Below are positions 47,990 through 57,425 of a DNA stretch of 64,000 nt, in pieces. The position numbers and the translations under genes were made by a program. Origin of the DNA: Alphaproteobacteria bacterium (GTDB taxonomy: Bacteria > Pseudomonadota > Alphaproteobacteria > Caulobacterales > Maricaulaceae). The notes under the pieces are model-generated. The model was not told the DNA's origin. It was given only the letters and a program-made list of their open reading frames with translations, and ran no database searches. Within the stretch, counting starts at the first letter, position 1, and every line of letters begins with the position of its first letter. The DNA lies in contig JAAEZM010000004.1 in assembly GCA_018222865.1 (NCBI GenBank), forward strand, positions 29,314 through 93,313, in the 5' to 3' direction.

Positions 47990-49682
47990 ACTTTTCCCGG
48001 TATTTTTGAACCACGCGCAGAGCGATCATATTCATGATCAAGGTCAGGACGAAGAGGACCAGACCCAGCGCAAAAGCCGAGAGAGTCTTCACACTGTTAA
48101 ACTCCTGGTCTCCGGTCAGAAGCATCACGATTTGAACGGTAATCGTGGTCACGGCCTCAAGCGGGTTGGCCGTCAAATTAGCGCCCTGCCCGGCCGCCAT
48201 CACCACAATCATCGTCTCGCCCACAGCCCGGCTTACCGCCAGCAGTATTGCGCCAACAATGCCCGGCAGAGCGGCCGGCAAGACGACTTGGCGGATAGTC
48301 TCGGAGCGCGTCGCTCCCATGGCGTAAGACCCGTCACGCAGGGCCTGCGGCACCGCATTGATCACATCATCAGACAGAGACGAGATGAAGGGAATAATCA
48401 TCACCCCCATCACCAGACCCGCCGAGAACGCGCTCTGCGTGACAACATCTTCAAAACCCAATGCGGCCAGGGCGGTTCGAATTGCGGGCCCGACCGTCAA
48501 CAGAGCGAAAAATCCATAAACCACCGTGGGAATGCCCGCGAGAATCTCGAGCACCGGCTTGGCGGTCTGGCGAAATTTCGAGCCGGCGTATTCAGACAGG
48601 TAGATGGCAGAAAACAGCCCGATCGGGATGGCGACAATCATCGCAATCAAGGTGATCAGGGCCGTACCCGCAAAAAGCGGTACAGCGCCGAAAGCGCCGG
48701 TCTGACCGACCTGGTCCGCTCTGATCGCGATCTGCGGGCTCCAATGCAGACCGAACAGAAACTCCCAGATCGAGACTTGGGAGAAGAAGCGCATACTCTC
48801 GAACAGCAAGGAGGCAACAATGCCGATCGTGGTCAAAATCGCGATCACTGATGACAAAAAGAGAAAGGCAATGATCAGTGCTTCAACACCATTGCGCGCG
48901 CGGAAGCTCTGCCCAACCCGTCCACGCGAGTAGAAGAAGCCTGTGAGCGCGAGACCGTACACCAGGATGATCATGGCGTTACGGATCCAGACATCCGTCT
49001 CGACTACCATCTGCGCGGCGACGTTCAGCTCATCGGCATGTCGACTGGCCGGCACGCCCTGCGCGATATTGCGCGCATCACCAAGAAAGAGCCGACGTGC
49101 ATCCCCATCACCGATCCAGAAGACGAAGCCAGCGCGCGCATCCTCCGGAAGTGCGCCTGTCTCCGGCGCAGCCCGAACATCATTGGCGATCAGGTCGGAG
49201 CGGTCTTCAAGTGCGGCCTGCGTGGTCGTGATCAAGTTGAGCACTTCCACATGCTCCTCTTGAAGTGCTTGCAAGGCATCTGGGTCCCGTGCCGAGCCTC
49301 TCAGGGAGCGAAGCCTCTGAATATCATCGCTCAACCGTTCTGATCGCGCACGCAGCTGGGCAAAGAGCCCGGATAAGTCGGCATGCTCCTGATCGCGCGC
49401 CATCGCCGTTTCATAGGCCGATTGCAGCGGTGCTGAGAGTTCGACCAAACGGGATGAGACGATACGGTCACTTGCATCCTGAGACAGGAGCGCGAAGGCC
49501 AACATGGTCAAGAAAGCCGGCAGGCCGGTCCACAAGGCGACGTAATATCCGTGATAATTCGGCAGGGAGTGAAGGCTCGACAAAGCCACTCCGGCGCTTC
49601 GAAGCGCCCGCGCTCGCCCGACATAGAACCCGCCGGCAAGCAGCACGAGAAGGCTCAAAGCGATGATCGAGTAGATCGACAT
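47982..49682 (-). CDS. pstC: Phosphate ABC transporter permease with N-terminal extension
   Basis: IPIGLFSAIYLSEYAGSKFRQTAKPVLEILAGIPTVVYGFFA...GATRSETIRQVVLPAALPGIVGAILLAVSRAVGETMIVVMAAG. Confidence 0.94.
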   Translation of the reverse strand: MSIYSIIALSLLVLLAGGFYVGRARALRSAGVALSSLHSLPNYHGYYVALWTGLPAFLTMLAFALLSQDASDRIVSSRLVELSAPLQSAYETAMARDQEHADLSGLFAQLRARSERLSDDIQRLRSLRGSARDPDALQALQEEHVEVLNLITTTQAALEDRSDLIANDVRAAPETGALPEDARAGFVFWIGDGDARRLFLGDARNIAQGVPASRHADELNVAAQMVVETDVWIRNAMIILVYGLALTGFFYSRGRVGQSFRARNGVEALIIAFLFLSSVIAILTTIGIVASLLFESMRFFSQVSIWEFLFGLHWSPQIAIRADQVGQTGAFGAVPLFAGTALITLIAMIVAIPIGLFSAIYLSEYAGSKFRQTAKPVLEILAGIPTVVYGFFALLTVGPAIRTALAALGFEDVVTQSAFSAGLVMGVMIIPFISSLSDDVINAVPQALRDGSYAMGATRSETIRQVVLPAALPGIVGAILLAVSRAVGETMIVVMAAGQGANLTANPLEAVTTITVQIVMLLTGDQEFNSVKTLSAFALGLVLFVLTLIMNMIALRVVQKYREKYD

Positions 49683-49832
49683 GAAGAACTCAATTCTCGT
49701 GCCCGGACGGACAGGTCAGACGGAACATGCGGCTGCATAAGGGTTTCTGCGCGAGCCCGTCAACCATACTTGCCGCCCAGATCAGCATAACCATCAGCGG
49801 GACCGGCGGTCTCCTGGCGCACCGCCTTACAC

Positions 49833-50888
49833 TTATTCGGGAACTTCTGACATGGCGATTAAAGACCGTGCATGCTGGGCCATGGCATTGCGCCGATCAT
49901 CGGTAAGCGGAACCAGGCCCCGATCAGACAGATAGCCAAACTCGCCCCAGGCATCCTCGGAGGTAAACTCGGCGACATACGCCACCAGTCCGGGGACGAA
50001 ATCTGTGTGCTGGTTCTTCACGTAGAAAAACAGGGAGCGAGACACTGGATAGGTCCCGTCTGCAATGGCGTTGAATTCCGGCTCGGCCCCGTCAACGACC
50101 GCCCCGACAAGGCGGTCGGCATTCTGATCGAGGAAAGAAAATCCAAAGACACCGAAAGCCGTCGGTGTATTGGTGAGGGTTTGCACAATCGCATTGTCGT
50201 TCTCACCGCTATCAATCCACATCCCGTCTTCGCGGATCCGGCCGGCAATGCGCCCAAACTCGTCCGGATCCGACTGGGCAAGCGCCCCCATACACGGCAT
50301 TTGCTCAGCGCCATGATGGAGAACCAGCTCAACGAACGCATCACGCGTGCCCGAGGTCGGTGGCGGACCGAAGACCTCAATCCGATAATCAGGAAGCGAG
50401 GAATCGATCTCGGACCAACGCTCTATCGGATTATCGATGAAGGCACTGCACTGGTCATCAAGCGGAACTTCGGCCGCCAAGGCCCGCCATAATTGCTCAC
50501 GCGTGATGCTGATCGGATCACTGCCTGAGTCGGCGGCGCCAATGACAATGCCGTCAAATCCGATCTGGACTTCGGTGATCTCTCTGACGCCATTATTCTG
50601 GCAGTCTGCAAACTCTGAAGCCTGCATCCGGCGCGATGAATTGGCGATATCGGGGTGGGCTGGACCGACGCCCGCGCAGAATAATCGCAGACCACCGCCT
50701 GAACCCGTCGCTTCGACGACAGGCGTGGAATACTGCGTTTTCGCGCCAAAGGACTCAGCAGCAGCTGTGGAGAAAGGAAATACGGTAGACGACCCCACAA
50801 TGTGGATGTGATCGCGCGATTGCGCCCAGGCGTTGCTAGACGCCAGGCCCAATACGAGAAAGCCCGCTGCAAACGCATGTCTGATCAT
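49833..50888 (-). CDS. pstS: Phosphate ABC transporter substrate-binding protein
   Basis: Signal peptide MIRHAFAAGFLVLGLASSNAWAQ; HIVGSSTVFPFSTAAAESFG...VEATGSGGGLRLFCAGVG; upstream of pstC on the same strand. Confidence 0.92.
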   Translation of the reverse strand: MIRHAFAAGFLVLGLASSNAWAQSRDHIHIVGSSTVFPFSTAAAESFGAKTQYSTPVVEATGSGGGLRLFCAGVGPAHPDIANSSRRMQASEFADCQNNGVREITEVQIGFDGIVIGAADSGSDPISITREQLWRALAAEVPLDDQCSAFIDNPIERWSEIDSSLPDYRIEVFGPPPTSGTRDAFVELVLHHGAEQMPCMGALAQSDPDEFGRIAGRIREDGMWIDSGENDNAIVQTLTNTPTAFGVFGFSFLDQNADRLVGAVVDGAEPEFNAIADGTYPVSRSLFFYVKNQHTDFVPGLVAYVAEFTSEDAWGEFGYLSDRGLVPLTDDRRNAMAQHARSLIAMSEVPE

Positions 50889-50977
50889 TTTATTTCCCGG
50901 CATCACCGCCCCTGCTTCCCCTGTCATCGTCAAACCACATGCTATGCCGCATCGGCTCGCAGCGAGCCACCTCAACA

Positions 50978-51934
50978 CTATGAAGATTGCGCGACAAGAG
51001 GATCGACTTCCCCCAAACGCTTGCTTGGAATACTCAAAATCGCATCCGCAGCACTCCTCAAAACAGAAGCTAGCGCCCGAAAGCTCTCTTCCAAGGGGGA
51101 GTTCTCACGCCATACGAGAGCGATTTCGCGATTCGCCCCGTCATCATCGATCGGGCGGAAATGGAGGTTGGCGTCTCGCATGGCTTCGCATCGCACATAG
51201 AGGTCCGGCAATATCGCGACCCCAGCGCCCAAGGCTGCCATGTGTCGAACCGCATCCAGGCTGGTACCTTCATAATCCGTGCTGACATAGGCTTCAGCGC
51301 GCTGAGCCAACCCCTGGACGAGCAATGTAAGGCGATGGCCCAGGCCCAGTGTCAGGAAAGGGCGCCCCTCCAATTCCTGATGTGTGACCGGCCCCGCTCG
51401 CTCCGACAAGACATCTTCCGGAGGCACCGCGACCCAGAGACGCTCCGTAAAGAGGGATTCATAGCTGCATCCCGGATGGTCTTCGCGCGTTGAAATCACC
51501 GTGTCGAGCTGCCCGTCAGCCAGGTGTTTGGCCAGGTTCACGGTCGACTCGTCACGGATTCCAAGACGCAAATCAGGAAAGCGCTCATGAAGGTCGTGTG
51601 TACAGCGCGGCAGGAGGTAAGGCCCGATCGTTGGCAAAACGCCCAGCTTGATCCGGCCATAGAGCCCATCGCGCCCGTGTTGAACGGCCGCCTTCATGTC
51701 TTCGACCTGTCGGAGAATATACCGGGCGCGCCGCACCACTTCATCACCTGCCGGTGTTACGAGAACGCCGGCCCGGCTGCGTTCGAAAACAGGAGCACCC
51801 AGATGAGCTTCAGCTTCTGCGACCTGCGCAGACAGGCTGGGCTGGCTGACGTGAAGCTTTTGTGCGGCATCGGAGAAGCGGCCAGAATCGGCAACGGCAA
51901 CGATGTATTGGAGCTGGCGCAAAGTAGGTCGCAT
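50978..51934 (-). CDS. LysR-family regulator of the OxyR subfamily lacking the redox cysteines
   Basis: MRPTLRQLQYIVAVADSGRFSDAAQKLHVSQPSLSAQV; OxyR-like C-term with LGHRLTLLVQGLAQR in place of DGHCLRDQ..GFC. Confidence 0.85.
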   Translation of the reverse strand: MRPTLRQLQYIVAVADSGRFSDAAQKLHVSQPSLSAQVAEAEAHLGAPVFERSRAGVLVTPAGDEVVRRARYILRQVEDMKAAVQHGRDGLYGRIKLGVLPTIGPYLLPRCTHDLHERFPDLRLGIRDESTVNLAKHLADGQLDTVISTREDHPGCSYESLFTERLWVAVPPEDVLSERAGPVTHQELEGRPFLTLGLGHRLTLLVQGLAQRAEAYVSTDYEGTSLDAVRHMAALGAGVAILPDLYVRCEAMRDANLHFRPIDDDGANREIALVWRENSPLEESFRALASVLRSAADAILSIPSKRLGEVDPLVAQSS

Positions 51935-52149
51935 AGGAAAAAACTATCCGATCGATTTGAATGTTATATTTTAACTAACCCCAAACTTAGGCTATGTGTC
52001 AATCGTCAAGACGATAAAACGTCGCACCCCGACCAATATCGTTTTTGTGAGTAACACACAGCGTGGATATCCCGCGCGGAACAGGATTGCTTGACCTCCC
52101 TCACAAGCACCCAGCCCGTTCCGTGAAGGATGTTTGCGCACATACCCCC

Positions 52150-52310
52150 CGGGACACCGATGCAAGTCGGTATCACCAAGGATCGCGATGGCCACCCTGT
52201 CAGCCGTCGCTGCGCACTCCTGCCTTACCCGCCCAGTGGCGGTCGGACATCGCGATCTTTAAAGCCCGGTCATCCCTCGTTGTCCCCGTGCGCGATGACC
52301 GGGCACTTTT
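52150..52310 (+). ncRNA. Structured 5' leader upstream of nhaA; candidate Li+ riboswitch (nhaA-I/nhaA-II-type)
   Basis: ACCGA-TGCAAG-TCGGT hairpin (52156-52171); GATCGCGATG (52181-52190)/CATCGCGATC (52248-52257); GCCCGGTCATC (52264-52274)/GATGACCGGGC (52294-52304); nhaA starts at 52334. Confidence 0.6.
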
Positions 52311-52333
52311 GCTCTAACGGGACACATGGAGCC

Positions 52334-53542
52334 ATGGCTAAAGTAATTGCAAAAATCCAAGAATTCCTCCGCCTAGAAAGCGCAGCGGGTCTAATCCTCA
52401 TGATGACTGCGGCGCTCGCCCTCGTCGTGATGAACTCGCCACTCAGCGGCTTTTACGGTGATTTCTTCGCCCTGCCTGTCGCCATCCAGCTGGGCGGCTT
52501 CTCGATCGACAAGCCGTTGCTGCTCTGGATCAATGATGGCCTGATGGCAGTCTTCTTCTTGCTCGTTGGTCTTGAGATCAAACGCGAGCTGCTCGAAGGC
52601 GAGCTCTCAAGCATGTCCAAAGCCAGCCTGCCACTGGTTGCTGCCATTGGCGGCATGGCCGGCCCGGTTCTGATCTTCCTGTACTTCAACACCGGCAATG
52701 CCGATACGATTGATGGCTGGGCGATACCGGCTGCTACCGATATTGCATTCGCGCTGGGTGTTCTGCTGCTCCTGGGCAATCGCGTTCCGGCAACGTTGAA
52801 AACCCTCCTGCTCGCCGTTGCGATTATTGATGACCTCGGCGCTATCAGCATCATCGCCATCTTCTACACGGACAATCTCGCTCTGGTCCCGCTGGGCCTG
52901 GCCGGTGTCACGCTGGCTGCAATGCTCGCCTTGAACCTGGCCGGGGTTCGAAAACTATGGCCTTACCTGCTTCTGGGCGCACTGCTCTGGGTCTTCGTTC
53001 TGAAGTCCAGTGTCCACGCCACCCTCGCAGGTGTCGCCACCGCCGCAATGATCCCGCTGCGTCGTGACGAATCCGGTCACTCCCCGCTGCATGACCTCGA
53101 GCACTCCATTCACCCCTTCGTGGCCTTCTTCGTACTGCCTTTCTTCGCCTTCGCGAATTCCGGCATCAACCTGGCTGGCCTGACCTGGGAAGTCCTGATG
53201 GGCCCGCTCACAGTGGGTATCGCGGCCGGCCTCTTCTTCGGCAAGCAGATCGGCGTCTTCGGCATGACCTATCTGGCCGCCAAGGTGGGCCTGGTGAAGA
53301 AGCCGGACAGCGCGACATGGATGCAGGTCTATGGCATCGCGTGTCTGACGGGTATCGGCTTCACGATGAGCTTGTTCATCGGCAGCCTCGCCTTCGACAG
53401 CCCCGCTGTCATGGACCAGGTTCGCGCAGGTGTTCTCGGTGGCTCTATTGCCTCTGCACTGGCTGGCGTCGCCGTCCTGATCTTGGCTTCGCCCAAAGCG
53501 TCCCAGCCTCGCTTTGACACGATGGAAGAAGGGAAGGCCTGA
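52334..53542 (+). CDS. nhaA: Na+/H+ antiporter
   Basis: MNSPLSGFYGDFF, INDGLMAVFFLLVGLEIKRELLEGELSS, PAATDIAFALGVL; ATG 52334 preceded by GGAG. Confidence 0.95.
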   Translation: MAKVIAKIQEFLRLESAAGLILMMTAALALVVMNSPLSGFYGDFFALPVAIQLGGFSIDKPLLLWINDGLMAVFFLLVGLEIKRELLEGELSSMSKASLPLVAAIGGMAGPVLIFLYFNTGNADTIDGWAIPAATDIAFALGVLLLLGNRVPATLKTLLLAVAIIDDLGAISIIAIFYTDNLALVPLGLAGVTLAAMLALNLAGVRKLWPYLLLGALLWVFVLKSSVHATLAGVATAAMIPLRRDESGHSPLHDLEHSIHPFVAFFVLPFFAFANSGINLAGLTWEVLMGPLTVGIAAGLFFGKQIGVFGMTYLAAKVGLVKKPDSATWMQVYGIACLTGIGFTMSLFIGSLAFDSPAVMDQVRAGVLGGSIASALAGVAVLILASPKASQPRFDTMEEGKA

Positions 53543-53544
53543 AG

Positions 53545-54291
53545 ATGATCGACATGAACGGCATTCTCGGTGCTCTTCAGTCCAATACCGGCCGTAACAC
53601 AGCCATGGTCGGCGGGGGCGCAGCCCTCGCCGGCCTGGCAGCCGGCATGCTGACGGGTAAATCCGGTCGCAAAATGATGGGCAAGGCCGCCAAATATGGT
53701 GCCGTCGCAGCTCTGGGTGGCTTGGCCTATCACGCGATCAGTCGTCGTAATGGACAGCCTGGACAACAGCCCGCAGGCCAGACGGCCCAGGGCCAAATCC
53801 AGCAACAACACCAGCTCGGCCATAGCCCGGCGGCTGCGGCGCCGATGATCCAGGACGCGGACTATACCATCCCACCGGCTGGCTCCGCCTATTTGCCACC
53901 GGCTGATGATGACGCGGCCCAGACCCGTCATGCGAAGTCGCTTATCCGTGCCATGATTGCCGCAGCCAAGGCCGATGGCCGCATCAGCGACGTTGAATAC
54001 GGTCGCATTATGCGCCGGACCACGGAAGCGGGCCTCGATCCGGAGAGCCGTGCCTATCTGGAAGCCGAGCTGTCGCGCCCGATGAATATGGATGAAGTCG
54101 TCCAGGACGTGATGAGCCCGGAGCATGCTGCAGAAATTTATGCAGCTTCACTGGTGGCGATCGAAGCGGATGGAGCGGTCGAGAAAGCCTATCTGCAAAT
54201 GCTCGCAGCCCGACTGGGCCTCGATGCGGATTTGGTGGCAGAAATTCATCGCGCTGCAAGCGAAGCTGAAGCAAGCGCCATGGCAGTGTAA
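53545..54291 (+). CDS. TerB-like/DUF533 family protein
   Basis: Gly/Ala-rich N-term plus SLIRAMIAAAKADGRISDVEYGRI...AASLVAIEADGAVEKAYLQMLAARLGLD. Confidence 0.85.
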   Translation: MIDMNGILGALQSNTGRNTAMVGGGAALAGLAAGMLTGKSGRKMMGKAAKYGAVAALGGLAYHAISRRNGQPGQQPAGQTAQGQIQQQHQLGHSPAAAAPMIQDADYTIPPAGSAYLPPADDDAAQTRHAKSLIRAMIAAAKADGRISDVEYGRIMRRTTEAGLDPESRAYLEAELSRPMNMDEVVQDVMSPEHAAEIYAASLVAIEADGAVEKAYLQMLAARLGLDADLVAEIHRAASEAEASAMAV

Positions 54292-54324
54292 GGTCGCGGC
54301 AACGCACCTGACCTGGAGTATCGC

Positions 54325-55335
54325 GTGGATTTCTTCGCCCTCGCTTCACAAAACCTGCTCTCCCCGCCGGTCCTGTTTTTCGTTCTCGGCCTGGTGGCGG
54401 CGTTTGCACGCTCGGATCTGGCCTTGCCAGAGGCCATTTCCAAAGCGCTCTCGCTCTACCTGGTCATGGCCATCGGGTTTAAGGGCGGCGTACAACTCTC
54501 AGAGGGCGGCGATGGTCCCATCGTCGGCCTTTTGCTGTCTGGCATTATTCTGTCCGCACTCCTGCCGATGATCAGCTTCGCACTGCTGAGGCTGACAACA
54601 CGGGTGGGCGGTCTCGATTCGGCGGCGATCGCAGCGCATTACGGCTCGATCTCGATCGTGACTTTCATCGCCGCTCAGGACGCGGCGCGCGCCATGTCGA
54701 TGGAGCCCGGGGGCGCCCTGGTCGCTGTCGCAGCGGCCATGGAAGCGCCGGCGATCCTGACCGGCCTGATTCTCGCCAATCGCTATGCTCAGCCGACGTC
54801 CGGCGGGGCATCTTCTGTTGCGGCAAGCGAGACACCGCGCTCCACGCCCTATGGCAAGATCTTCATGGACAGTTTGAGCAATGGCTCCATCGTCCTGCTG
54901 GTCGGGGCGTTTTTTATTGGTCTGATTACCGGACCGCGCGGAATGGAGCAGGTTGAACCCTTTGTGGTCGACATTTTCCGCGGCGTGCTCTGCCTCTTCC
55001 TCCTGGATATGGGCTTAACGGCTGGCCGGGGCCTGATCACGCAGTATCGCGGTCTGACGCCGAGCCTTATCGCGCACGGGGCTTACATGCCGATCATCGG
55101 CGCAAGCACCGGCCTGATCGCGTCCTTGCTGATCGGCCTTAGACCGGTGGATGGTGCGATTTTGATGACACTTTGCGCGTCAGCCTCATACATCGCGGTG
55201 CCGGCAGCTTTGCGCTTGGCCCTGCCTGAAGCGCGCGCTTCATTATCGCTCTCGCTATCGCTCGGGATAACCTTCCCGTTCAATCTGATTATCGGCATCC
55301 CGATCTATCTTGGTGTAGCCCAGGCCGTCCTCTAG
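54325..55335 (+). CDS. SbtA-type sodium-dependent bicarbonate transporter family permease
   Basis: LSPPVLFFVLGLVAAFARSDLALPEAISKALSLYLVMAIGFKGGVQL, HYGSISIVTFIAAQ, PSLIAHGAYMPIIGA; GTG start. Confidence 0.88.
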   Translation: MDFFALASQNLLSPPVLFFVLGLVAAFARSDLALPEAISKALSLYLVMAIGFKGGVQLSEGGDGPIVGLLLSGIILSALLPMISFALLRLTTRVGGLDSAAIAAHYGSISIVTFIAAQDAARAMSMEPGGALVAVAAAMEAPAILTGLILANRYAQPTSGGASSVAASETPRSTPYGKIFMDSLSNGSIVLLVGAFFIGLITGPRGMEQVEPFVVDIFRGVLCLFLLDMGLTAGRGLITQYRGLTPSLIAHGAYMPIIGASTGLIASLLIGLRPVDGAILMTLCASASYIAVPAALRLALPEARASLSLSLSLGITFPFNLIIGIPIYLGVAQAVL

Positions 55336-55354
55336 AGACGGCCGGGCACTCGGG

Positions 55355-56227
55355 CTAGTCTTCGGTTGCAGGCTTGAGCAGACCGCCTACCGCATCATTC
55401 AACAGTAAGAGCTGGTCGACATCAGCATCCAGCGTTTCCGGTGAGGTCGCCTGCGGATACGCCGCATGCAAGGCCGCCAGCGCGACCTCCAGCGTGTCTG
55501 CCAGAGGCGCATCTTCAGCGCGGATCGCTGCCATATGGCGCGCAGCAATGCTCGCAGCAGAGCGCTCAAAGCCATAGCCGTCCAGATAGGCTTCACTTGC
55601 GCTCGGCTCCGCCACGGCGAACTGATACTGCAAAGCGGCCCGGTCAATCATGCCGGCCATGACAAAGGCCTGCACGCGAGCGCTCGACAATTCGCCGGCT
55701 GGAGCGAACTCAGCCGCCGCATCAATCGCCGCCAGCACGGCATCGACCGATGCACGGACCGCTTCGTCTGAACGCCCATCATAGGGGGCCACGGACGCAT
55801 CATTCATTTCGTCGAGAAAATTCTCTGCGCCCAGAGCAAAAACCACCTCTTCCAGATCCACATAGATCTCAGAAATCGGGTGTGCGAACATTTCTGCGCC
55901 AGCTGCGCGTTCACCAGCGAGAAGTGCGTCGATACCAGCAAGATAATGCGCTCGGATAACTTCGAGTGCGCTGAGATAGACCGCGGGGTCTTCCATGGCG
56001 ACAGCCGGATCAATGCCGAACTCGCCGCCACCGCCGGACTCGCCTTCACCACCGCCTTCTCCGGCGCCTTCACCGGCCGGGGCCGGGGCCGATATGTCGG
56101 GCTGTTGCACCTCGGCCATCTCGAGCGTCTCGGTCTCCTGCGCCGGCTGACCGCAAGCGGCAAGCCCCGTCAGCAAGGCGGCAGCGCCGACCTGTCCCCA
56201 TAGTTTTGGCGAGTATTTAATGCTCAT
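55355..56227 (-). CDS. Hypothetical lipoprotein with Gly/Glu-rich linker
   Basis: MSIKYSPKLWGQVGAAALLTGLAACGQ (lipobox), then PAGEGAGEGGGEGESGGGGEFG. Confidence 0.7.
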   Translation of the reverse strand: MSIKYSPKLWGQVGAAALLTGLAACGQPAQETETLEMAEVQQPDISAPAPAGEGAGEGGGEGESGGGGEFGIDPAVAMEDPAVYLSALEVIRAHYLAGIDALLAGERAAGAEMFAHPISEIYVDLEEVVFALGAENFLDEMNDASVAPYDGRSDEAVRASVDAVLAAIDAAAEFAPAGELSSARVQAFVMAGMIDRAALQYQFAVAEPSASEAYLDGYGFERSAASIAARHMAAIRAEDAPLADTLEVALAALHAAYPQATSPETLDADVDQLLLLNDAVGGLLKPATED

Positions 56228-56320
56228 GCCCAACCCTTCCACTTGTCCTGCCAATTGCGTAGGTCTGATTACTGTCCTATCCGGGACGGACACAATTGCC
56301 AATCATTCGCAGGAAGAAAC

Positions 56321-56983
56321 ATGCTGCTGCGCCTTCAAGATGTGTGCACAGACGAGGAAGTTAATGCCTTGCGCGATATCATCGCTCGCACGGGCTCTTT
56401 CACGGACGGCAAATCCACCGCCGGTCTCGCAGCGCGCGAGGTCAAGGCGAACGAGCAACTCGAGCAGGGCGCCCAGAGTGATGTCGTGCGCAAAACGGTT
56501 CGCGCAGCCCTGGAGCGCCATCCGCTCTTTTCCGCGTTCGCCCAGCCAAAAGCGATCACCCGGATCCTGGTATCGCGCTATGGTCCGGGCATGTCCTATG
56601 GCACCCATGTCGACGAGCCGGTCATGGGCGGTCGACGGACTGACCTTTCCTTCACATTATTCTTGTCTGCCCCGGACAGTTATGAGGGCGGCGAGCTGGT
56701 GATGGAAGACTTGAGCGGCGCGACCGCGATCAAACTGGATCCGGGCGATGCGGTTATCTATCCCACTGGGGCCTTGCACCGTGTCGAAGAAGTGACACGC
56801 GGAGAACGCCTGGCGGTCGTCGGCTGGATTCGAAGCCTCATCCGCCGGAGTGATCAGCGAGAGATCTTGTTCGATCTGGAAATCGCCAGCCGAGCTGTCT
56901 TCGAACGTGAAGGCAAATCCGCGCTTTACGATACGCTGGCGAAGAGCCGGAGCAACCTGATGCGCATGTGGGCCGAGGATTAA
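56321..56983 (+). CDS. Fe(II)/2-oxoglutarate PKHD-type hydroxylase (PiuC/YbiX family)
   Basis: YGPGMSYGTHVDEPVMG (HxD), SYEGGELVMED, GDAVIYPTGALHRVEEVTRGERLAVVGWIRS. Confidence 0.92.
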   Translation: MLLRLQDVCTDEEVNALRDIIARTGSFTDGKSTAGLAAREVKANEQLEQGAQSDVVRKTVRAALERHPLFSAFAQPKAITRILVSRYGPGMSYGTHVDEPVMGGRRTDLSFTLFLSAPDSYEGGELVMEDLSGATAIKLDPGDAVIYPTGALHRVEEVTRGERLAVVGWIRSLIRRSDQREILFDLEIASRAVFEREGKSALYDTLAKSRSNLMRMWAED

Positions 56984-57101
56984 GCCCGCGCCTTCGATGG
57001 ACCCAAGCGCCATGTTAGACCAAAGTCTCTCTCCTTATTAACAGGGAGGGCTGTCATGCTTGCCGCACGCTGGACAACCAGCATTTTGCGGGAGGCAAGA
57101 C

Positions 57102-57416
57102 ATGACTGACATTATGGATACATCTACCCCGCCGCGGACTGAGGATCACGACGTTCCCGAGAACATCACGAAAGCTTATTGGCGCGAAAACCTCTCGCTG
57201 ATGGGCATTCTCCTCACGATCTGGTTCGCGGTGTCTTTCGGCGCGGGCATTCTCGCCCGTGACTGGCTCGATCAATTCTCTATTGGCGGTGCTCCGCTCG
57301 GCTTCTGGTTCGCACAGCAAGGGGCGATCTTCGTCTTTGTTGCGCTGATCTTCGTGTACTCTTTCCGGATGCACCAGATCGAGAAGAAGTACGGCATGAG
57401 CGACGATAACGACTAG
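57102..57416 (+). CDS. DUF4212 protein, small subunit of a sodium:substrate symporter
   Basis: YWRENLSLMGILLTIWFAVSFGAGILARDWLDQFSIGGAPLGFWFAQQGAIFVFVALIFVYSFRMH; precedes an SSS symporter. Confidence 0.9.
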   Translation: MTDIMDTSTPPRTEDHDVPENITKAYWRENLSLMGILLTIWFAVSFGAGILARDWLDQFSIGGAPLGFWFAQQGAIFVFVALIFVYSFRMHQIEKKYGMSDDND

Positions 57417-57425
57417 GAGGCGACA

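Noticed and set aside
46985-48037. 350 aa plus-strand ORF (and 45572-46525, 48006-48851)
   Set aside because: Antisense to pstA/pstB/pstC; spurious long frames from high GC.
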